A stretch of DNA of 64,000 bases from Ascidia mentula (GCA_947561715.1 OX387202.1:15761001-15825000); one strand, 5' to 3'; positions 1-12,411 are shown, numbered from the stretch's first letter. Program-made: numbers and translations. The notes: a model not told the origin generated them from the letters alone.

Positions 1-1027
1 AATACTTCCAATAGGTGTTTTTTGCTGTGTTGGCCCGCAGTGCTTTATACAGGAATTATGGTGTAGTATTACTGTTGACGTAATTGCGAGTATTAACATA
101 GAAACAAGTTTAGAACTCTGGAGAACAAAATAACTCGAAAGTGCGTGTTTTTGTCAAAAATAACTTTGGTGTAAAATGCAGAGTTACCTGTTACCAAACA
201 ATGTTTTTTTGTACCTGCTGTGCGAGATTCTGTTCCGTGACTTGTGTCCAAACACTCCTACATTACCTTTTTAGCTCCATTTTTCACGCATTCTAAACTT
301 GGGCCGAATTATTTTGACCCCTCCTCACCGTTTTGCTTCCAGCATTGCTGTGCTTTGTCAAATGGGCCTTACGTTTCCGTTCGCCTTTTCCACTTTTTGT
401 TCGTTTGCTGCAACGATTTCGCGTTTAAGTGTGCCATTAACCATTGCTCGTTCGTTTGCTATACCTGCTTCTGCGCTGTCGTGTTTTTCTGTAGCCGGCG
501 GATCCTCTATATTTTTTTCTCAGAAATTTTTCCCATGTGCGTTTTTATGAGTTTTACGTCACGCTGAATTTTGTTATATTTTTTCCTCTTTTTTTCCGCC
601 ATCGCCGCTGCAGCCGTTTGCAAGCAGACGTTTTTTGTACATACAAATAAATTTAATCAACCTTTTAAGCGCCTTTCCTGGCTAAATAATGAAGGTATTT
701 GAAAGTTTGTCCTGTACGCAGTGCATAGACATATCAGTACGGCATTTTTGCTTGTTTAATTTGTTCATCAGGTATCTTTATTTAAGATATACAGAAAAAG
801 TAAAACAGTTTTGGCGTTCATGATTTACATCATAGTGCACTAAACATATGTTTACATACTATATGTTACGTGAACACATATTTTTAGTATGCTTTACTTA
901 TATATTGGTACAGACCGACACGGTTCAGTAAGCTTTCCCGGTGGTGTAAACAAAGTCACGTGGTATCGCTAATCAGATCAGACTTTGCACTTTTCAACCA
1001 ATTTTTCAACATACTGTACTTAAAAAA
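1..1027. other. Left-edge intergenic region, MUTYH 5' flank
   Basis: No convincing gene lies here apart from the doubtful short minus-strand reading frame listed separately. The stretch before the MUTYH start is AT-rich and contains a CACGTG E-box core near 957. I see no tRNA, array or clear repeat. Confidence 0.5.
358..602 (-). pseudogene. Possible small lysine-rich protein gene with a frame break
   Basis: On the minus strand an ATG at 602-600 opens a lysine-rich frame (begins MAEKKRKKYNK) that stops after 31 codons. A second frame, with no stop until 358-360 (includes EDPPATEKHDSAEAG), takes over at a run of seven A's (T's at 512-518 on the plus strand). One extra A would give a single hydrophilic protein of about 80 residues. 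This could be an assembly error, a decayed gene or chance. I do not recognise the product. The codon usage looks coding-like, but nothing else supports the gene. Confidence 0.2.
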
Positions 1028-3303
1028 ATGGCCCATTCCTCCTACACGTTTGCTAATGACGAAATCGTGGCCTTTCGCGAGGATCTGCTGAGATGGTACG
1101 ACATTAATAAAAGGGATTTGCCATGGCGGCGAGTCTGCCCAGGCACTAACATAAACCAACATGCTTATTCCGTCTGGGTTTCGGAAATTATGCTGCAACA
1201 GACTCGGGTGGCAACAGTTATTGACTACTACACGAGGTTAGTGTTATATATAAAATTATGTGATTGATTTCAATTCTTTTCCCAGCAATTTCATAATGTA
1301 TTTTTACTTCCGAAAGCCCAAACTTTGTCAGTCAAGTACATGTTACCAACATTATAATAACCAAGTTGAACAAAAGCGTACATTTTGCTTCAAAAGATGG
1401 ATGAAGAAATGGCCAAATGTCGAAGCTTTGAGCAAATCAAGTGAAGAAGAAGTGAACGAGATGTGGGCTGGTTTAGGATATTATTCGAGAGGGAGAAGGC
1501 TGCGAGAGGGAGCCTTAAAAGTGGTCAACAGTTTAGGAGGTAAAATGCCTTCTGACAGCTCAAAATTGATGAGCCAGCTACCAGGCGTGGGAAGGTAGGT
1601 GACACTGAACAACTTTTTGCTAATTTTGAGGTTTATGGACAACAATTTGGTTAATGTGCAAATCACTTTTCTGTTCTTTCAAGTGTAAAAATAAATTTGT
1701 TTTTATTTGCCTGAAAAAGTTCTACTCACATGAACAATTAATAGGCAAAAATGACATGGGCCATAAGGTTGTCACAGCCCATAACCTTACATAGAGGTTG
1801 TCGAATCAGGCACCCATGGGAAGGTGATTTTCACACAAGGAATCACCGGCTGCTGTAGGATTGCCAAATAGCACTAGGAAGTAAAGGGTTGTGACAAGCC
1901 AAGTCAGACATTTGGTGACCACAGTAATTTGTATGCATGTTGATTTTACAGGTACACAGCAGCTGCAATTGCATCGATAGCATTTGATGAAGCATGTGGC
2001 GTACTTGATGGAAATGTGATCAGAGTGCTCTGTCGTCTACAGTGCATAGGTGGGAACAGCACAAGCAAAGATGTACAAGCTCATTTATGGAGGCTATGCA
2101 ATGATGTGGTTGACTGCAAAAGACCTGGTGATTTTAATCAGGTAATTGTTTTTTATAGTTTTAGCAGAAACGCCTAGTTGATTTCATCTTGTATATGGAC
2201 ATCTAGTTGAGATATTAATAATACAAGTGTAAACCAGAAATTGCTGAGTACATTACTGTTTATATTTCTGCCAATGCCCAAACACCATATTTTAAAGTTT
2301 TTGAATTCCAGTTGTATCTTTCCACATGAAAGCTATTCATTTATCAACTTACACATTAAGTACTATCACAAACTAAACCTATGTACATGTCTTTCAGGCC
2401 ATCATGGAACTTGGAGCAATGGTCTGCTTGCCAAAGGGTCCCAAATGCTCCCAGTGTCCTGTAAATTCCATTTGCAAAGCTTATCGACAAGTGGAGGCTC
2501 ACAAAAATTTGCAGAAACTGAAGTTGAAGCAGGAAGTTTGCTCTGCTGAGACTGAAACAGATGCTGATGTCAAAATCAAACATGAAAATACGACTACAGA
2601 CATTGAGGATTGTGCCAACACTTTTTTGGCCTTACCTGCATCGACAGTTTGGGATCCAGAGCTGGGTGTAATGAACTACCCCCAGAAACCTCCCAAAAAG
2701 CCCCCTCGTTCTGAAAATATTGTTGTGCTTGCACTTGAACTTTTTAAAGACACAGAAGAAAATTTGGCAAGATGGTTAATTGCCCAACGGCCGAAGACAG
2801 GATTGTTGGCTGGGTTGTGGGAATTTCCAAATGAACCAATAGCTGCCGACCCTCATCAACATAACAAAGAAAACAAAACAAAAAAACGGAGGCGTGTCTC
2901 TGGTGAAAATGAAAATTCAGAGTTTAAGAGTGATGACATAATAACCATTTCGAGGCTATTGTTTTCCAAAATTTGTACAACTGAATTAGGCGACAACATT
3001 CAAACTAATCATGTTGGAAGCTTTGTTCACATATTTTCCCATATTCATCAAACTAATCATGTTGTTCACGTTAGAGCAAATGCACAAGCTGAAAGCTTGA
3101 ACCTTTCAAAAGACAGGAATTTTAGATTCGTCACTGCAAATGAGTTAAAAGAAAGTGCAATTTCAAGTTCTGTTTTGAAAGTTTTAAAGCTGTGTCAAGA
3201 AAACAACAGTCAAAAGTGCAAGTCTTCATCCACCAGTTCAAAGAAAAGGAGAAATGGACAGCGTTGCATAGAGACATTTTTTGCACCTGCTTCGAAAAAG
3301 TAA
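1028..3303 (+). CDS. MUTYH: Adenine DNA glycosylase MUTYH (base-excision repair)
   Basis: The enzyme removes adenine mispaired with 8-oxoguanine in nuclear and mitochondrial DNA. Four exons close in frame: 1028-1236, 1397-1594, 1952-2141, 2398-3303, giving 500 residues (human about 546). Visible features are the glycosylase core with Glu53 ([10 protein letters not shown]), the helix-hairpin-helix LPGVGRYTAAAI, the catalytic Asp155 in VLDGNV, and the iron-sulfur loop C209-x6-C216-x2-C219-x5-C225. A C-terminal NUDIX-like 8-oxoG recognition domain follows ([12 protein letters not shown]). The last residues contain a PCNA-interaction box, QRCIETFF (about 487-494), as in mammalian MUTYH. PTGR3 starts only 226 bp after the stop on the same strand, so a shared polycistronic transcript is possible. 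All key catalytic residues are present and the gene looks functional. Confidence 0.95.
1740..1935 (-). repeat. Dispersed repeat copy in MUTYH intron 3
   Basis: Read on the minus strand, this stretch resembles 28000-28160 read on the plus strand. Shared blocks include AGTGC, CGGTGATT-like, AAATC[AG]CCTTC and AACCT[CT]TATG in the same order. It is probably a short interspersed element family. I found no clear ends or target duplications. Confidence 0.35.
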
Positions 3304-3483
3304 CAAGGCACACATTGTCACATTTTTTTATGTGTTTATACAAAACATCAATGATGCTTTCTGTTAATGTGCTTTGGTGTGATTTTACTATTGTCCTTTT
3401 TGTTATATGAGACAACTTCACTTAAAACTTTGTAGTTTTTCTAATAAGCTCTACCTCTGAAACCTTTCTAAAACACAACATTT

Positions 3484-3498
3484 TGCAGTATTTTTCAG
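3484..3498 (+). promoter_or_regulatory. Candidate trans-splice acceptor before PTGR3
   Basis: A pyrimidine-rich stretch ending in TTTTTCAG lies 32 bases before the PTGR3 ATG, and about 195 bases after the MUTYH stop. In Ciona, downstream genes of operons commonly receive a spliced leader at such sites. It could equally be an ordinary 5'-UTR intron acceptor or chance. Confidence 0.3.
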
Positions 3499-3529
3499 CT
3501 TGTAGAAAAGTAGATTTTCTCGCACAAAC

Positions 3530-5798
3530 ATGTCTTCCACTTTGCCTGCTTCCATGAGAAAGCTGGTTGTCCGAGCGCTATCTGCAAACTTCAAAGAAGC
3601 GATAGAAATGCAGACTGTCCCATTACCAACCCTCAAGGCCAATGAAGTACTCATTAAAAACCGCTACGTCGGCATAAACGCATCGGACATCAATTTTACG
3701 GCAGGAAAATATAACCCAGGTCTGCCACCTCCATTTGATGCAGGCTTTGAAGCAGTGGGTGAGGTGGTAGCTTTAGGAAGCAATGTTCCAAAGGACATTA
3801 AAGGCATGCCGGTTGCTCACCTTTCAAATGGTGCATTTTCCGAGTTTCAAGCGGTGTCAAGCAAAAGAGTATATCCACTGAAGAAAGCGGATCCTCGGTA
3901 TTTGCCTTGCCTTGTCAGTGGCATGACTGCCAAGCTTGCATATGAAAACTGCGGTTTCCTTAAACCAACAGATAAGGTAATAAGAGATATTGTTATCTGC
4001 ATGTTATCTATGCTTGAGAATTGATTCTGGGAATCATTTCCCATTCTGTTGCAATTTGGCCCTGAAGATTTCCACCTTATAGACTGAAAGATTTTAACCT
4101 GAAACGAAAGTTTCTTAGACAGTTGCATGTTATCTATTTGTGAAAGTGACAGAAAAAGTGTTACTTTTGTTCCGTGTTATCATAAAGATTACAAATTATA
4201 ACAAGTAAAAGAGCCATAAAAAACATTAAGATCCAAACAGCAATGCAAACTGTTGTGACCTGTAGTATGTAACCTAGCAGACACATAAAAATATATATCA
4301 GTGCACTATTTTTTAAATGTCGCAGGTGTTGGTAACAGCTGCTGCTGGGGGAACTGGACAGTTCGCTGTTCAACTTGCCAAACTTGCTGGCTGTCATGTT
4401 ATTGGAACTTGTTCCACAGATGAAAAAGTAAAGTTCTTAAAGTCCATTGGATGTGATCATGCAATTAACATCAAGACAGAGGTAAAGGCGTGTTTTAGTC
4501 CATACTTGGTGCAAATATATTACCTATAGACGTCATTTTTTTCTGCAGCTGAAAAAAAATCAGGGATGTTTGTTACCAATCATAAGCTGCAATGGCCGTC
4601 TATTACTTGTTCACAATGTATTTTGTCAGTGGCCCAATGCTTATCATATTGGTTTGATACAAATAAATTTTACCCATGAGGTTTTGGGTGACACATAATT
4701 GGATTGTTTAAATCAGAACTACCAAAGCTGTGGCCCATGAAGATCTTTCAGCGGAACCAAATTATTCTATTGATGGGTCTGCTACAAAGTCCACAATTCA
4801 TGAAATCTACTTTAAGTTTAATTGCTTTCATTGTAAAATCCCACAGATGGTCAAAGTTGCTCACTGTGAGAGCCAACAACCAATCTCGCAAAAAGTTGCC
4901 AAATTTTTCATAGTGGTCCAACACAAAATATGGGCATCAATCTTTAAAAGGTTGGGAGCCACCAACCCAAAACACAGACACTTTACTCAAGTTAATGTGC
5001 AGTTTTCCATTTTACTCCGCCTGTATATGTTAGAATGCTAGTTCCCACTCCTAATATGCCAGGAAATAACAGTTTTCTAACTGAAATCCAGGCAGTAAAA
5101 AAGCAGTTTTCTATCTGACAAACAAATACCTGTTTACAGAACCTGAACAATGTGCTCAAGAAGGATTATCCCAATGGAGTGGATGTGGTGTACGAGTCTG
5201 TTGGTGGTGATACTTATGAAACCTGTGTTAACAGACTGGCACCAAAGGGCCGCTTAATAGTAATAGGTTACATTTCGGGCTACCAAGAACCTATGGGAGT
5301 TGCAATGAGCAAGTCAGCAAGGTAATGAGTTTTGTGCAACAAGAGTTGTTTTTTCTCAAAAGCTACGCTTCAACATAGAGATTTCTGTAGCCCCTTTTTG
5401 TATTCAATTTATATGTGTTTTATCTTTACAATACGGTATTACCTGGTTGACACCTCATACTGTAACTTATGATATATTTTAGGTTACAAGCTCTGGTAAT
5501 TTAACTGTCTTTTCGTAGGTCTGCTGCTGCACTCCCAATAAAGTTACTGATGAAAAGTGCTTGCGTGCATGGTTTTTTTCTTTTCCACTATGCGGATGAC
5601 TGGAAAAGGGCATTTGAGGAGCTATCGGCGCTTTACAACTCGAATAAGATATCGAGTGGTATTGATATTGGCCAAAGCGTCAAAGAAGGTGGCTTTAAGG
5701 GCATCGATGATATATCTGTAGCTGTGGATTACTTATACTCCAAGAAAAGCAAAGGCAAGGTTGTGGTTTGCTTGGATGCACAATCAAGCAAATTGTAG
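3530..5798 (+). CDS. PTGR3: Prostaglandin reductase 3 / ZADH2, medium-chain reductase
   Basis: This is an NADPH-dependent zinc-less medium-chain dehydrogenase/reductase. The mammalian enzyme reduces 15-keto-prostaglandins and is reported to be peroxisomal. Exons 3530-3976, 4326-4481, 5140-5321 and 5519-5798 join in frame to 354 residues (human about 377). The N-terminal GroES-like half includes [18 protein letters not shown], and the Rossmann half opens with the nucleotide loop [26 protein letters not shown] and [12 protein letters not shown] are typical of the family. The C-terminus, VVVCLD, lacks an obvious peroxisomal tripeptide (it ends SKL followed by the stop). SKL is itself the canonical PTS1 signal, so peroxisomal import is supported directly. 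A polyadenylation signal follows at 5981. Confidence 0.92.
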
Positions 5799-6482
5799 GG
5801 ATTTCTCTTATGCCTGATAATCAAAGTTCAATACATTAATTGTGTATGCTTCTGTTGACACCATATAATTTGAAAAAATATTGTTTAACAAGAGGCTGGC
5901 CAAGCAGAGTATTGCAGTTCGGTTAATATGAAAAATCTAACCAATGTGCTATGTTTCATTGTTTTTATTTTGTATAGGCTAATAAAGTTTTAATTCTATG
6001 CACCAACTGGCAATGAGCTCACTAGCATTTGTTGTATTGTCAATTTAAAAGTGTTGAGAAAAGTGGCGTCCATATTGCACAACTGGACTCAAAAAATTTC
6101 AATTATATTTTACAAAAATGCTGGTGATTAAATTAAGGTGACCATTAAAACATAACACTATACAGCCATGTACAACACCACAGTAACAAACAAAAAAGAT
6201 TCAAATGATTTTAAAAGTTCATATTTTGATGCAACCCAAGCAAAGACACTATTGCACTGAAAATGAAATAAATATCCGCAGATTTTACAATCAGAAATTA
6301 TGCAACGCTTTAAAACATTCTTATATACAGGGAATCATTTGCAAGTTCAGACTTTTAATCACACATACTGCAAACCCTCAAGTTCTGAAAATCAATAGCG
6401 ACACAAGAGGGAACACTAATTTCCGAAAAACGCAGGAATGTTCCTCAATAAAATGGAAACCATAGTTTGGCCAAGAAAGCTG
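5799..6482. other. 3' flank of PTGR3 and of the orphan minus-strand gene
   Basis: This convergent intergenic region holds the PTGR3 3' UTR with its poly(A) signal and the likely 3' UTR of the minus-strand gene. I see no further gene. Confidence 0.5.
5981..5986 (+). terminator. Poly(A) signal AATAAA for PTGR3
   Basis: A canonical AATAAA hexamer lies 183 bases after the PTGR3 stop, in the expected orientation and in a U-rich setting. Confidence 0.6.
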
Positions 6483-6821
6483 CTATTTCAATTTACCACG
6501 CCAGCGTTTAAATGCCACACTAACTGTGTTGTATGCCATCCGAATTGAGTGCAGGGAAGTGCTTCTCTCGGATTCATCAACACTCTCTCTCACACTATCA
6601 CTCTGCGGCTCCGGATCGGGGCGAAGAAAGGCGGCGGGAATTTCGTCAGTCGAAATTTCGAGGTTTACCTTTTCCATACTATCATCAGAGTCTTGGGCCG
6701 CGGACGCCTCTTCGACGACATTACTGGGGCCCGGTGTGCCGCCACCCTCCGGAGGGACACGAACTACATTGGCATCCCGTTCCTCGAAAGAGAAATGCTG
6801 CAAAAGTTTGAAGTCGTTCAT
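6483..6821 (-). CDS. Unrecognised 112-residue acidic protein
   Basis: This single-exon frame is intact, and an in-frame TAA lies directly before the ATG, which fixes the start. I do not recognise the family. The N-terminus is MNDFKLLQHFSFEERDANVV. A Pro/Gly stretch (PPEGGGTPGPS) and a Ser/Asp/Glu-rich middle follow. The C-terminal segment, from VRESVDESERSTS onward, ends in a basic tail FKRWRGKLK that could form an amphipathic helix. No signal peptide or membrane segment is visible. The acidic-then-basic composition and the pre-ATG stop favour a real protein, but chance cannot be excluded. An upstream non-coding exon may exist. Confidence 0.5.
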   Translation of the reverse strand: MNDFKLLQHFSFEERDANVVRVPPEGGGTPGPSNVVEEASAAQDSDDSMEKVNLEISTDEIPAAFLRPDPEPQSDSVRESVDESERSTSLHSIRMAYNTVSVAFKRWRGKLK

Positions 6822-9654
6822 TTACCAGTGACCCACTATTAAATTTAACTGATAAAACCGTTATATTATTAGCGAGTTTCGGTTCAGTGATGTCATAACA
6901 AGATGACATTGCGTCATTGACCAATTCGCTGGGAGCATCAAAACACAACAGACCCACGAACATATTACTACCGAAGACAATAACAACTTTGAACACGCAC
7001 AACATAACACGTTCTGAAAACTGAAATTGGAACATGATGAAACGAACTGTTTGGAGTTTCAAAACCATTGCTAAAAACTGTATATAAGCATGCGAGGCAG
7101 GGCATCGTGGCAACTACAACATCACAACATTTAAAGCTTGTTTGCCGTACCTCTGCATTGGGAAGTGGAGGTGTTTCTCTGGAATGAATAGCGTCCACGC
7201 TGAGCATTGTTGTGGTCGTTTCTGGGACAGCTGACAGTAGACTGGTACCTAGAAAAGGTGAGTAGATTATTGCGTAGGCGAGTCACGTGGGCTGAGTGTG
7301 CGTACAAGTTTTGCACCGACGGAATGCAACAGAGCGACGTAACGCGTTGGCTTGTTTTTGAGAATTGAACGATTTCATTTAGTTATTTTCTGTCCAACTC
7401 ACAAAACAATTAACAAAAAAGTGGAATGCATAAAATTAAGGAACTGAAGACAAAAGATGTTGACTTCAGTCTTAGTTTAGATTTGTATTTTGACTCATGG
7501 AGGCCACGCAAGGGACATTGAATTTATAAAAACAAAGCCTACGTCATCCCCAGGTTGTAAATGCCCTTTCACATATTGACAGGGTTTATAACCTCGAAAT
7601 AAATGCTGAGTTTAGCATGTATGGGCTTCCGATACATTGTTTCACGTTAGTTTCAGTCAACGCAACACAAATTGACGAGCGTTCTTGAATTCTTGGCCAA
7701 CAAGACTATTGTCTTTTGATATAAAAAGACTATTCACGGCCTGTGGCGCCGATGACTATCTCAGGCGGCTAAAATTTACAATGTAGGCCAACAGGCTTCC
7801 GGGTGTAAAGCAACAAGTCCAGTTTCATTCCTACTTTCGTTTCAGAGATCGAACAGGTAATTCAATGGGAAGAGTGTTAATTTTCATGTACTGTATTGAG
7901 AGGGCGCTACTGTATTTAAATTACTTCCCGTTGCGCAACAGCCCATCAAGCTCATGTTGAACGCACCTCGTAACGCATTATAAACAGTTGCTCGGTCAAA
8001 TAACACAACGCAATATTTTGATAGGTGGGTTGAGCAACAGCAGCCGTCTGGACACAGACGAAATATTCAGACGAAGTATGTTAGGCAGTGTTGTAATCAT
8101 GACCCTGGGTTTTATGCCAAAACCCGAAAAAGACTTTAAATCTGTAAATATACTCCGTAGATGATGTCACCACATTTCATTCTAATTGCGCTTTACGCTC
8201 CATGGAGGTTTTGAGCATTTTGCATGTACACATTTCTGACAGAGTACCGAAAAAGTGCCAGAGTGCAAATTTGCGACCGAAACCAATCCTACAGGAAAAG
8301 CCCGTCCCGACTTGGAACACTGACGTCAGATAAGGAACACTGATGTCAGACAAGGAACTCTTGCGTCACCATTTAATCTCATAACGAGGAGTCTATCGAA
8401 AAATGCCGCTGGAGACCACATGACTTTGTCGTATCTGCACACAAGACGAAATGCAAGAACACAATGGCCGGCGCCGTGGTATTTCCCCTCAATCACAGAC
8501 ATATTTCATCACAAAATGCGGACCGGACGTTGAGTCAGAAATTTTATAGATCCAAGACCTAATGGACAGTCACGAACGCACTGTTAAGTAAAACATTAAA
8601 TTGCCACGCCCTTAAACTGAGACGTCGGCATAGTGTTTGTAACAAAGTGTTGCTTGTGATACCGGATGTCTTACGGGAACGCTCGGGACAAACACGTATA
8701 TGGATTGTGGTTGTGGCCGTGGCGTAAATAACGCTACTGTAATGTTACAAGGTTGCCGTTATGGTAATCCTCGAATCTTTAAGTAAACCAAAGCGAACCT
8801 GGTGGTAATGCCCAGGGAAACTCCTCATTGAAGTTTCGCTTGGTTTCAACATCGGCTTGTAGCATTTAACATTGAAAATGTTTGAGGGCATCTCCAAAAG
8901 ACCGCCAAACAACACGGCCCGCAACCGATTGATGTCACAAAATCCCGATAATATTTCCACGGTTATGATTTTAATTGTTAGTGACCTGATGGCTAGCGGG
9001 AAAGCACGTGATTGGTAAAGTACTTACCCGTGACGATTGGGGGAAATGACGTTGGGTTTGACGCATGGCAGTGAGCTTGTGGAGGTCTGATTATCACCGG
9101 GCTGATGGACTCGTCCGACTCTGCAGGTTGTCGTAAACCTGTGGAGCTGCAACAACAATGCGTGGGTTCCTTATTAAAATACAAGGAGAACTACATTGAA
9201 TTACAAGACATTGCAATCAACATCCACATCTATCTCCAATTTCCGACTGTTTGGTTTGGAAATAAGTCAGTATTTTTGTCTGAAACCACAGTCCTGTGCT
9301 ATTAAAACATTTAGTGTGTGCACCAGCAATTGCATACAAATAAATGGGGCCAAAATTTAATTCAATTTACGATGCCTGAGCGATTATTAATTTTGTTCCT
9401 AAACTATCAAGGAGGTACACTTTCTTCTATTACAGATAAACTTGTTTTTTTCCTTCGAAAACACGCTAAATGTACGCAGTATGAGGGAAAGGGCACTAAA
9501 AGCAACATTATGGTAAATCATGTCTCTTCGCCATGAAATAGTTTAACGGATATTACCATGTTAAAAATGATTAATTTTTTTACAAGACAACACCAATTAA
9601 AAAATCTATCCATGGCTAAATTTGAGAACAATAGTTCCACAATAATTTATGTTT
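6822..9654. other. 2.8-kb stretch without a recognisable gene
   Basis: Only short unconvincing frames occur here. A local imperfect triplication of about 20 bp, each copy starting with AGGAAC, CGGAAC or TGGAAC-like sequence, lies at 8313-8370 and includes TGACGTCA at 8321 and its variants TGATGTCA and TGCGTCA. The region could hold upstream exons or enhancers of the flanking genes. Confidence 0.4.
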
Positions 9655-12411
9655 TTATTTGTGTAGCAAAGACAAAAAGCGTACTTTGTTATTGTACCTT
9701 CTTGTTACACTGGTTAATCTTGACATATTTTTCTGGGATGACTTGATGTGTGATGACTCTGCATGTTCCTTGGGCGTTCTGGATGGTCTGCCAGATATTG
9801 CTGAGTCACTGACAAAAGGAATTTTTGTATTTCAAACACAATCATTAAACTTCTCTGAGTAAAAGAATTTTAATTTTCACAAAGACTTGACATATAAGGT
9901 TCAACTTCTTTCAGCGGACAATGGCATATTCACCTTGAGTAACTTTGGTGTGAAAGCAGGTTTGATGGCATAGGTTTGTGTTTCTGTAAAACAAAAGAAA
10001 TGTACTTTATTGAAAAAAATGTGGCATTATTTATTGTGTTAAACTTTACAACTTATGGGTTTGTAGTGGCCGATGTTTAATTTCTTTAAATGTATATACA
10101 CTTACATACCCCGCTCATTACAGTTTCGGAATCACTCGAACTGCTTTCTTGAGACATCAAATATGAGCTTTTCTCCAGCAGTGTTGTGAAACTTTCAGGA
10201 CCAGTTTCGATGAATTTTTTGGGTGGATGGTAGGACTCAATGGAGTTTTGAAATTTCGTTGGGTCTTTAGTGAATTGATGGTCGAGGAACGAAGATCCTG
10301 CTTCTAAAGAGCTAGTTGTACTTGGACGTTGATTCTTCAGACCTTGTTCCATAAACAAACATGACGCTGGAATTATAATTGATAATTAAGATGGCTGATT
10401 TGTATTTAAAGTAGTGTAAAAAAATTCGAAACACCCAAGGGGGTGAAAGGTTTGCACAATATGTACACAATAATGCAGTGGTCACAAACTGCATGTGACA
10501 CATTTGAAAAGGCACCAAGTGTATTATGGAGGTTTGTTTCAATTTTTATTAAACAAAGCAAATGCTGAAATTAAAAATACACTGTTTGGAAATTATTGTC
10601 GTTAAGAAATCATGATGAATAACAGAAGAAGTTACCTTTACTTTTAGTGCAATCACATGTGAAGCTTTTCTGCCCAGCTTCAGTAACAGAAAATTCGCAT
10701 GCACTGATCTATGTGACAAAGAATAAGCCAAAATAAAAAGGAAAAACAAAAGTTTGTTCAAAAAATGGTCTGCAAATATATTATATGTGAAAACAAAAAT
10801 TAGAAAAAATCATACCCATCGTACGAATCAAAATCTACAAAAACCAGTCCAAACTTACCTCCAAATGCTTTGGAAAGTCGTTCACGAAAATATCTTTCTC
10901 TCCGAAAAATGGGTGACAAAGTTGTTAACTCAAGTGGTAAATCCTTTTCAGTGAGAGCCATGTCCATTACCACTACCACCAAAGTGTATTGTTTGTGTTC
11001 ATTGTCAAACATGTCTTGTATGGCCATATCTGCTTTTAATTTCAGCCAGAAAGTGTTGATAAAGTTGCTAGACAAAACATACAGCAATGAATTCATTATC
11101 TGATGATTTTGTTTGTTTTATTTGCTTGATTTAGTAACATTGCATACCATATGGAAAGAGCCTATTCAGGAAATGGAGTAAAGCGGTCAGCAACCTTTGG
11201 AATGCAGCATACCGGTTTAAAAATTATGTCAAATGCTAATGACTTCCCATGCATTATTTCTGAGTGTGTAATCAGCACAGACACTGAATCATGACACCCC
11301 TCATTACATAGGCTAGATAATATTTACTCCTTCAAGGAGTAAATTCAGAATTCCTGAATATCGATGCACTTTTAAACCTTTATTATTACACACACAATGC
11401 CAGCTAAACTTGGCATGTATGCCTAAAGGTGCTGTGCCCTTTTAAGTAGTAGGAAATATTTTTATGATTCAGGATATTCCTGCACATCTTACATAATGGT
11501 GTGTTTTTGTGACAAATAAAAACATTATGCTTGGATGTAACACACAAACTTATGTTTAGTAATGCATACACATGTTTCAAAATTGTTCCACAACCAGCCA
11601 TGCTATCTTTGCAAAAAAAACTAAGTCAATGCTAGGGAGAAGTTCAGACCAATACCTGGTGACAACAATGCAAGTGTATTTGCACTCCTTCAGTGCATCA
11701 GCAAAAAATTTCTGTTTAGTGACTCCAGGTGTTTGTTCTTTTGCAAAATCACAAATTTTCAATTCCCGAGGCTCGAGTAATTCCAAAAGTTCCTGTAAAT
11801 ATGTGCAAAAAAAGCCATATTATTGCAAAGCTGCAGACAGGGTGTGTACACGCACTTCCTGTAAATGTTTTTAAATTTTGAGTAAATACTACTGTTAATT
11901 TTTATTCAAAAAGAAAACAAAGTAAATCCAATTATCTACTCATGTCACAACAAATGTTATTAGTTGTCCTACTGTGGTAAGGTAAAAATTCAGCCAGCAC
12001 TAGAAGTTATACACATGTATCATCATTTATAGCATACACCAGTTGCTGTAATTATACCTCTGCGAAGATGTGGTCAACTTTATCGTCATACATAAGTAAA
12101 ACGTCAAATTTGTAGGTGCGCCTTTGCTTGCTTGTCATGGGGGTAGCAGTTCCATAAGATGCCACTGAAGGTGAATTTTGTTCATATGGCGGTGGTTTAA
12201 TTCCAAAAATATCATCATTATCAAACTGTTTGGTGGGAAGGTTTGAGTATGAGCTCAAAGAGTTTTGTTGCTCTATTTCAAACTGTTTGCTGACGTAAGT
12301 ATCCTTTGATTCAGCAGCAAAGTGATCGTTTGAAATTGAAGACTCGGTAATATACTGTTGTCCATTTGATCTCAACGACGATTCTTCCATATTACAGGGG
12401 TCGAGCTTCAT
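9655..12411 (-). CDS. TIR-domain adaptor, TICAM (TRIF/TRAM)-like
   Basis: This is a probable cytosolic innate-immunity adaptor. Exons on the minus strand are 12058-12411, 11656-11792, 10859-11067, 10636-10703, about 10110-10334, 9934-9983 and 9655-9808. Phases close to about 398 residues. An N-terminal Ser/Asn-rich segment of about 100 residues precedes the TIR domain (about 100-235), with box 1 YKFDVLLMYDD and a BB-loop KEQTPG. Then come CIVVTSNF, as in TICAM TIRs, and box-3-like ERYFRERL. The roughly 160-residue tail is rich in Ser, Thr and Pro and may carry docking sites; I see no clear RHIM. No membrane segment or leucine-rich repeats are present, so it is not a receptor. The junction into exon 5 has a weak acceptor and is the least certain part. 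MyD88 and SARM fit less well. Confidence 0.75.

Noticed and set aside
244-567. Cysteine/phenylalanine-rich 107-codon plus-strand frame
   Set aside because: Composition is that of the complement of an A-rich minus-strand sequence. The apparent start is not an ATG and there is no family resemblance.
4704-5041. Two overlapping frames inside PTGR3 intron 2
   Set aside because: They lie between well-supported exons, overlap each other in different frames and resemble nothing.
6721-7207. Minus-strand frames of 130 and 79 codons upstream of the orphan gene
   Set aside because: The first overlaps the better-supported 112-codon frame in another phase. Both have random composition.
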